In this document: positions 57,884-64,000 of the stretch, in pieces
Layout: each line of letters begins with the position of its first letter
Position numbering within the stretch: the stretch's first letter is position 1
Assembly: GCA_023212695.1 (NCBI GenBank)
Contig: JALCCG010000082.1
Coordinates: 1-64,000 of the forward strand
Length of the DNA: 64,000 nucleotides
Direction of reading: 5' to 3'
From: Sporisorium sorghi
Taxonomy: Eukaryota; Basidiomycota; Ustilaginomycetes; Ustilaginales; Ustilaginaceae
Notes under the pieces: generated by a model
Told to the model about the DNA's origin: nothing
The model's input: only the letters and a program-made list of their open reading frames with translations
Database searches by the model: none
Made by a program: the position numbers and the translations under genes

Positions 57884-60214
57884 ATGTTCATGCTTAAGAG
57901 CCTCTTTGGCAAGATCTGGGGCGACGCCAACAACCAGGAGCTGATCCAAATCCCCGCCGGCTCTCTGTACCTCGTCCGTCCTAGCGGCCCGCAAGGTTCG
58001 CGCGAATGCATCTACGAGGATGCCGTCCTCGCCATCCGCAGGACTACCTCCGACTTCCATTACCAGCTCGTCGTAACCAAGGCATTCCAGGATTCGCAGC
58101 CGGAGCTAGTCGATGGGGAGGACGACGACTTGGAGGACGAGCGCGCCTTCCTCATCGACCAGGCACTCGACTTTCGCCTCTCGACGCGTGGCAAGGAGCG
58201 CACCATCGTATGGCGAGACTTTGACGGTGATGAAGACGATCTGCTCGAGTTCGTCATCGACAACAAGCAGGTCAACGAGGTGACCATCACCATCTTCGAG
58301 ATTACGTATTTGCAGTGCGTCTACGAGCACGCTTTCCGCACCAGCCACGAGCGCGCGACCGAGGAGGATCTCGACCGGCTCAAGTACAAGGACGAAGCAG
58401 ACGAGCGTCTCAAGCGCGAACAGAAGAAGGAGCTCGATAGGAAGCTTGAGGACGCCGGCATCGGCTCAACCTCTGCAGTCAAGGCTCAAGAGGAGGTCAA
58501 GCCCGCACCCGAGATCACCGCCACCATTGCTCCCGCCGCCGACACTGCAGGGCCGCAGATCGATGACAAGTCGACAATCTTTTCAGCTGTCGCGGATCTG
58601 TACCTCTACGACCTAAAGTCGCAGTACTTCCTCGTCCAAGAGCGAAAAGTCGACGTCAAAGTCCTCGAGGCCGGCCGCTTCCTCTACTGGCTCTCCATCA
58701 GCGGCGCCGACAAGGTCTGGTTGGCGCAAAAGGTGGAAAGCGACATGAACATGAACTTCTCGCCCGAGCAGACCTCGGCCGTCTGGAACTATTTCACAGA
58801 CGATCGACGGTGCTTCTCGTGGCTTCTCCGATTCGAAGACAAGGACGCTTACAGCCATTTCCAGAAAGGCTTCTCTCAGGTCATCTACGAAACTCAGAAC
58901 CAGGAACCTTGGGCAAAGGCAAAGAGCGACGACCGCGCCTACGCCGAAACCGCTTATGAGCAGGGCGAGCCGATGGATGTTGATGACATCAGCGAAAGCG
59001 AGGATGGAAACGAATCGGTTCGCACAGCCAGAGAAGAGGAAGAGGAGGATGACGATGATGAGGAAGAAGTTGCAAACGCGCTGCGCGGTGGTCGAGAGCG
59101 TTCGCAAGAATCCGCATGGCCCGACGACAACACCTCGCTTCTCGCTGGCCAACAAGATGTCAACTCGCTGCTCGCCGTGGGTTATAAGTTCGACCGCTCC
59201 TTTGTGGCGCGAGGCGACAAGATCGGCGTCTTCCGTCACACCGACGACAACAGGCTCGAATTCGACACCACAATCAACAACGTTGGCACCCCAAGCGGCA
59301 AAGGCTTCAAGCCGCTCAAGATGATGCTGCACAACCAGGACGCCGAGATGGTCTTGATGGACCCGTCCAACAAGAATGCCATTTTCAACATGGACCTCGA
59401 GTATGGCAAGATCGTCGACGAGTGGAAGGTGCACGACGACGTCCAGGTCAACAACGTCGTCGCCAACTCCAAGTATGCGCAGATGACCGCCGAGAAGACC
59501 ATGATCGGCCACAGTCACAACGGCATCTACCGCATCGACCCTCGTCTCTCTGGCAACAAGCTCGTCGATTCGGAGTTCAAGCAGTATGCGTCCAAGAACG
59601 ATTTCTCCGTCGCAGCCACCGACAGCAAGGGACGTCTCGCTGTGGCATCTAATAAAGGTGACATTCGCCTCTTTGATTCGATCGGAAAGAATGCCAAGAC
59701 GGCGCTGCCAGCGCTCGGAGATCCCATTCTTGGAATTGACGTCTCTTCGGATGGTCGTTGGATCATCGCCACTTGCAAGACGTACCTGCTGCTCATCGAC
59801 ACGCTCATCGGCTCCGGTCGCTTCTCGGGCCAGCTTGGCTTCGACCGCTCCTTCCCTGCCGATGCCAAGCCGCAGCCCAAGCGACTCACGCTCAAGCCGT
59901 CGCACGTCGCTTTCATGGGCTCGGCCATCTCGTTCTCGCCCGCGCGTTTCAACACGGGCTCGGATCAGGAGACGTCGATCGTCACGAGTACGGGCGCATA
60001 TGTGGTCAGCTGGTCGTTCAAGGAGGTCAAGAAGGGAAACCTGGGCTCGTACGTGCTGAAGCGATATGGCGGCGAGGTCATCTCGGACGAGCACGCGTAC
60101 GGTTCGGACCAGGCGATCGTGGTCGCGTTCGAGCACGATGTTCAGATGGCAAAGAGGAGCCAACTGCTCAAACCTAGTCGTAAGTCGTTGGCGCCGTCAG
60201 GGTTTGGACGCTGA
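57884..60214 (+). CDS. VID27: VID27 family protein
   Basis: A single exon encodes 776 residues from the ATG at 57884 (MFMLKSLFGKIWGDANNQELIQIPAGSLYLVRP). The PH-like N-terminal domain has ECIYEDAVLAIRRTTSDFHYQLVV. The middle carries VADLYLYDLKSQYFLVQERKVDV, then SDMNMNFSPEQTSAVWNYF and an acidic run. The C-terminal beta-propeller begins NSLLAVGYKFDRSFVARGDKIGVFRHT and includes NKNAIFNMDLEYGKIVDEWKVHDD, SHNGIYRIDPRLSGNKLV and YASKNDFSVAATDSKGRLAVASNKGDIRLFD. These are Vid27 signatures. Vid27 was named for vacuole import and degradation of gluconeogenic enzymes in yeast; its molecular activity is not established. Confidence 0.92.
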   Translation: MFMLKSLFGKIWGDANNQELIQIPAGSLYLVRPSGPQGSRECIYEDAVLAIRRTTSDFHYQLVVTKAFQDSQPELVDGEDDDLEDERAFLIDQALDFRLSTRGKERTIVWRDFDGDEDDLLEFVIDNKQVNEVTITIFEITYLQCVYEHAFRTSHERATEEDLDRLKYKDEADERLKREQKKELDRKLEDAGIGSTSAVKAQEEVKPAPEITATIAPAADTAGPQIDDKSTIFSAVADLYLYDLKSQYFLVQERKVDVKVLEAGRFLYWLSISGADKVWLAQKVESDMNMNFSPEQTSAVWNYFTDDRRCFSWLLRFEDKDAYSHFQKGFSQVIYETQNQEPWAKAKSDDRAYAETAYEQGEPMDVDDISESEDGNESVRTAREEEEEDDDDEEEVANALRGGRERSQESAWPDDNTSLLAGQQDVNSLLAVGYKFDRSFVARGDKIGVFRHTDDNRLEFDTTINNVGTPSGKGFKPLKMMLHNQDAEMVLMDPSNKNAIFNMDLEYGKIVDEWKVHDDVQVNNVVANSKYAQMTAEKTMIGHSHNGIYRIDPRLSGNKLVDSEFKQYASKNDFSVAATDSKGRLAVASNKGDIRLFDSIGKNAKTALPALGDPILGIDVSSDGRWIIATCKTYLLLIDTLIGSGRFSGQLGFDRSFPADAKPQPKRLTLKPSHVAFMGSAISFSPARFNTGSDQETSIVTSTGAYVVSWSFKEVKKGNLGSYVLKRYGGEVISDEHAYGSDQAIVVAFEHDVQMAKRSQLLKPSRKSLAPSGFGR

Positions 60215-60774
60215 TTTGTTTTCTTCGAGTTCGTAAAGTCTTTGTCCACACACACTCCTTTGATCCGATGTCTCCTATTTGTACCCCGAGCGATTCCTCG
60301 ACGCGAATCCTGTAATGTACCACGTAGCCGCACCTAGAACCACCGATACCATTCCATTCGACAGCTCTTGGCCAGCGCGACCGACCTTCGCTGTGACTCG
60401 GACCATGACTTGAAAGGGATCACTTTGTGAAAGATGAGAGCGAAGCCATGCTTTGCTGAGATGGAGACAGCGACATGTTGGTTGAGTGAATGAATAAACT
60501 GACCCTGATTTTTGAGCCGCTTTTTCTTCTGTGTCCGAAATTTTTGCAGAACGGGTCGATGAGCTGCGCGAACAGCACTGGAACGAGCAGCAGCAGCAGC
60601 TTCGGAACACGGAACACAGCAGCGACCCTTCAACTTTCTCCACCACGACAAATCCCTTCCTCCTCACGCACATCGTCTTCCACACCCTTCCACCTACACC
60701 CGGAGTCCAGGCTTGGTGGTGAACAACAGCACCGACATTTACGAACACAATCTCCACTCCATACATACTGCACG
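60215..60774. other. Intergenic region upstream of ISY1
   Basis: 560 bp. An open frame enters from 60490 but the conserved ISY1 start is the ATG at 60775. Nothing else recognised. Confidence 0.5.
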
Positions 60775-61848
60775 ATGGCGCGCAACCAAGAGAAAGCGCA
60801 GTCGATGCTGTACCGCTTCCGGGAGGCGCAGGCGCAATCTCTCGGGCTGGCCCCCAAGACCGCACGCCGCCCGCGGCTCGCGTCGTCCGTGACGTCGTTG
60901 AAAGAGTGCGAGCGGTGGCGCGGCGAGGTGATCCGGGAGATCTCGCGCAAGGTGTCGAAGATCCAAGACTTTGGACTGACCGAGTACGAGGTGCGCGATC
61001 TGAACGACGAGATCAACAAGCTTTTACGGGAAAAAGGGCACTGGGAGAACCAGATCCTCGCGCTCGGTGGCGCGAACTACAAGCGGGGCGTTCCGAGTAT
61101 GCTCGGTGGCGATCAGGGCGCCAGTGCGGGGAGAGGTGGGTACAAGTACTTCGGGCGCGCGAAGGATTTGCCCGGCGTGAAGGAGCTGTTCAGCGGCAAG
61201 AGTGCGGAAGACGGTGAGGGGTGGAGGAGCGAGCGCTACCAAAGGTTTAAAGGGCTACCGCCGAGCTACTACGGCGATATGGACGAGGACGACGGTGTGC
61301 TGCTGGCGAAAGAGGCGAAAGCGGAGGAGGAAGAGTGGACCGAGCGATACCTGCAAGTCGTCCAGGGGCTGCGGCAGGACCTCCGTCGACGAGATGCACA
61401 GCAGGACGGAGATGAAGAGATGGACACCAGCGACGCAGAAGACACCTCGATCGGCAGCATCGCGGTGCCTGCCATCCCACGCCCTGCACCTCAACCGTGG
61501 AAGCAGAGCATGCAGGCGTTTGCGCAGTCCTTCGACGCCTCATACACCAACCCCGACTCCGCAGATGCAGAGACACCCGCTAAACGCGCACAAGAGGACG
61601 GCGATGACACGCACGCCGACGCGAAACGGCTGAAAGGCCAGCGCGGTCAGCCGGTCACCCCGACCCAGACTACATCGGCGGAGGCAGAGGCGCCGGCAGC
61701 AGCAGTACCGGCAACACCCAGCGTGGGGTACTCGATCTTCAGCGCCGAGGACCTGCAACACCCAGCGGTGCCCGACCGCGCCGCGATGGAGAAGGTCATC
61801 TTGCAGGCCAAGAAGCGCCAGTTGCGGCAGGAGTATATCGGGTCGTGA
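60775..61848 (+). CDS. ISY1: ISY1, spliceosomal NTC component
   Basis: A single exon encodes 357 residues. The N terminus MARNQEKAQSMLYRFREAQAQ, then RPRLASSVTSLKECERWRGEVIREISRKVSKIQD, LTEYEVRDLNDEINKLLREKGHWENQILALGG and a YKYFGRAKDLPGVKELF block are diagnostic for Isy1. The ending ILQAKKRQLRQEYIGS is also family-like. Isy1 belongs to the Prp19-associated complex and acts at the catalytic steps of splicing. The middle is Glu/Ala/Thr-rich spacer. Confidence 0.94.
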   Translation: MARNQEKAQSMLYRFREAQAQSLGLAPKTARRPRLASSVTSLKECERWRGEVIREISRKVSKIQDFGLTEYEVRDLNDEINKLLREKGHWENQILALGGANYKRGVPSMLGGDQGASAGRGGYKYFGRAKDLPGVKELFSGKSAEDGEGWRSERYQRFKGLPPSYYGDMDEDDGVLLAKEAKAEEEEWTERYLQVVQGLRQDLRRRDAQQDGDEEMDTSDAEDTSIGSIAVPAIPRPAPQPWKQSMQAFAQSFDASYTNPDSADAETPAKRAQEDGDDTHADAKRLKGQRGQPVTPTQTTSAEAEAPAAAVPATPSVGYSIFSAEDLQHPAVPDRAAMEKVILQAKKRQLRQEYIGS

Positions 61849-62374
61849 AGGGGTCCTACGGTTGTTTAACTGTGTCTTGAGTCAATGGGTTGCGCGCATT
61901 GCGCCATGTTCATGTATCATGCAAGCTTGACGGTGTGTCTTTTGGGTCAACCTGTGCGAGTGGCGCCTTCAATCCCGAAGCGTCCTTCAAGTCTGAATCG
62001 CGGATGCTTTCCACGCTTCATTGAGACGACCAAATCGATGTCCAGTGCAACAATGGAACCTCAACATCAGCATCTCTGTGGCGACGTCTCAGAACACAGA
62101 CGCTTCGACAAACTGAAGCCAAAGAGGATCGGAAAAAGTACAGAGTCTGCATTGATGCGGGTGTGTATGAGATGGAGGTACCAACAAGACTGCCGTCTGC
62201 GGGAACATGGGGGACAAAAAGCGGCTTCCCCCGAGCAGGACCTTGGACGGAGTCTTTGAAATTTTTGGGTTGGTGTGTGTGTGATGGTGATGGATGATGC
62301 GCAGGTCGAGACTTTGCAACCCAGCGAAGCGCATGTGTCGAAGCAAAAAGGACAAGGTGACAGCGAAAACCAAT
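61849..62374. other. Convergent ISY1/eL18 intergenic region
   Basis: 526 bp, 3' regions of both genes. Open frames here show no recognisable product. Confidence 0.5.
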
Positions 62375-63295
62375 TTACACCTTGAAGCCACGCGAAGCAC
62401 GGCGACCACGGGCCTTTTCGAACTTGCGGCCCTTGGAGCGGATGTAGGGCTTCTTGTTCTTGTGCGGGCCGAAGCCGAAGTGCTTGACGGCCTCGCGGGC
62501 GTTCTTCTGGCCGCGGATCAAGACCGTGTTGCTGCCCGTAGGCGCACGCGTGGCGAGCTGGTCGAGCGTCAGGCACTCGCCGCCAGCCGCCTCGATGCGG
62601 GCGCGCGCAGTGTTGGTGAATCGCAGCGCAGCAACGCTCAGCTTGGGCAGCTCCAGAACTCGGTTGTCGTCCGTGATCGTACCAACAACAACGACGGTCT
62701 TGGGCGTCTCCGAGGCCGAAGCGGCAACTCCACCCTGCGACTTGGTCAGGTAGATCACGCGCGAGACCGACACGGGCGGCTGGTTGATCTTGGACATGTA
62801 CAGACGGCGCAGGATGGCCTTGTTGAAGCGGCTGTCCGTGCGGCGGGCCAGGAAGCGGTAGAGCTGTTTGCGAATAGTGGTGCAGAGTGCGGGGTTTTGG
62901 TGGTCAGCGTGCGGTTCGTTGCCTCGAGTAGATGCTGGCAGAGAGGATCCAAACGCTTGCTCGCTTGGCGGTCGGAGATTCCTGCCCATGTTGCTCCATC
63001 AAGTGCTTCTCCGCCAAGAGTTGCCTTTCCATAGCCGACCACGAGATACCTTCCAAACCACAGCAATGCCTTCCTCCTTTTCGTCCGCCACATCGACTTC
63101 GCCCATGCTGCTCCGATTGTCTCGATACCGAATGCCGAATATGCTGCAAGCGTCTGATTCCTTCTCTGTGTGTGCCAGCGCGATGTGCTTTGCGCCAAGA
63201 AAACTTACCTTGACCAGGAGCAGGAGGTAAGGGTCCTGGCTCTTGGGAGCGGTACGCTGACCGTTCTTGACGTGCTTCTTGGCGATATCAATACC
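62375..63295 (-). CDS. RPL18: Ribosomal protein eL18 (RPL18), first exon not resolved
   Basis: Two exons are clear: 63295-63209 ([21 protein letters not shown], then PYLLLLVK) and 62863-62375 ([30 protein letters not shown], to [10 protein letters not shown]). The intron 63208-62864 (345 nt) is phase 0, GTAAGT..CAG. The start codon must lie upstream of an acceptor at 63297-63296 (CTCAG), probably in a very short exon, as eL18 normally begins Met-Gly-Ile/Val-Asp. Candidates on the minus strand are the ATG at about 63646 (three codons then GTAGGA) and the ATG at about 63806 (two codons then GTATCA). Resolved part: 191 residues, matching eL18. Confidence 0.9.
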
Positions 63296-63297
63296 CT

Positions 63298-64000
63298 GAG
63301 TTGAGAGAAGAGTCGGAAAGATTGGGGCCACTGATCAGCATCACTGCTTGGATGGCGGATGTGATAAAGAGTAGGGGCAACAACGGGGCGGCGACAGCAA
63401 TTCCTAGGCAATGATAATGCAAGGTTGGCGAGAGGTTGGCTGAGGATGATCCAAAAGTCGATGTGTTGATATGCGTGTGGTGGAATTTGGGACAGTGCGT
63501 CTGTGGCTGCAATGACGGGCGGCGTTTGTCTGCGGATGATGCAGCATTTCGCGATTAAGGAAGGGAAGTCCTCTGTCGGTATCGGTGTATGCTAAGGTCC
63601 AATTGTGACCGTTGTTGAGTTTCCTACCGTATCCATGTCTGTACGTGGCCGGATTCCATCGCATGGATGCCGATGCTGAGACGAACGAGACATCTGCTCC
63701 CAAGCAGCAATCAATTGAGACCTTCCTCGCCATCCACCCAATTGACATATGCGACCAACGCATCGCCTCTACGAATCCTGGCTATCCTTCATCAATGATA
63801 CCTCCATGATGGCCTAATAGAAATGCTGATCGGCGGTGCGTGGCGAGATTGACAGCAATGTGCGAGTGTCGATGATGCATCAAGAGTAGTGTGCGGAGGT
63901 TTGAGCATGTCGATGATGCTAAGACGTTTGAACGATATGACTGAAATACTGCTGCGTTGGTGATGCTGCGTGTGTGACTGCTGTTGTCGCTGTTGTTCGT
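63298..64000. other. Presumed first intron, 5' leader and promoter of eL18
   Basis: Contains the unresolved first exon. Open frames such as 63404-63763 (minus) have no family resemblance. Confidence 0.45.

Noticed and set aside
58613..60163. 516-codon open frame on the minus strand
   Set aside because: Antisense of VID27; the sense frame matches Vid27 over its full length.
1..64000. CRISPR array, prophage or bacterial operon
   Set aside because: No regular spacer-repeat pattern, phage genes or ribosome-binding-site operons; gene content and introns are eukaryotic.

Overview
The window is nuclear DNA of a basidiomycete fungus, most likely a smut (Ustilaginaceae, Ustilago/Sporisorium type). 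The evidence is dense packing on both strands, few and short spliceosomal introns with GTRAGT donors, eukaryotic housekeeping genes whose sequences fit basidiomycetes, long Ser/Ala/Gln-rich tails, and a local cluster of small secreted proteins of the kind smuts carry as effectors. No prokaryotic, viral or transposon gene was recognised. The species call is inference.

Layout. 1-5.7 kb: a truncated tRNA-Asn, a TB2/DP1/HVA22-domain protein with a long basic tail, and RIX7. 5.9-14.2 kb: an accessory island of six related small secreted proteins (one in inverted orientation and intronless, one frameshifted), at least two gene remnants and duplicated promoter blocks. 14.4-35 kb: GLE1, OGG1, NOB1, an FBXO21-like F-box protein, SKI8/WDR61, a NUP42-like CCCH/FG nucleoporin, TIP41, NOP14 and NDUFA13 (which has a 13-nt microexon). 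35.5-46.9 kb: an intron-containing tRNA-Leu(AAG), VPS41, MIX23/CID2, a D-lactate/D-2-hydroxyglutarate dehydrogenase, the PP4 catalytic subunit and clathrin light chain. 47.8-64 kb: ribosomal proteins uS17 (RPS11) and eS12 (RPS12) in a divergent pair, SAP18, CDC7 kinase, eIF3d, VID27, ISY1 and ribosomal protein eL18 (first exon not resolved).

The conserved genes share themes but form no operon-like system. RIX7, NOB1 and NOP14 act in ribosome assembly, next to three ribosomal proteins and eIF3d. GLE1 and the NUP42-like protein are known partners in mRNA export at the nuclear pore. PP4 and TIP41 both belong to the Tap42/TOR phosphatase branch. VPS41 and clathrin light chain act in vesicle traffic.

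The most unusual region is the 8-kb island. All six proteins share a four-cysteine layout: C1, then C2 mostly followed by F, then a GY..FVLL-like core, C3 in a short beta-strand-like motif, and C4 near the end. Five of six share a phase-1 intron at the same place. The flanking DNA shows stepwise tandem duplication and decay. All splice sites, starts and family names are from reading the sequence; no alignment or database search was run.
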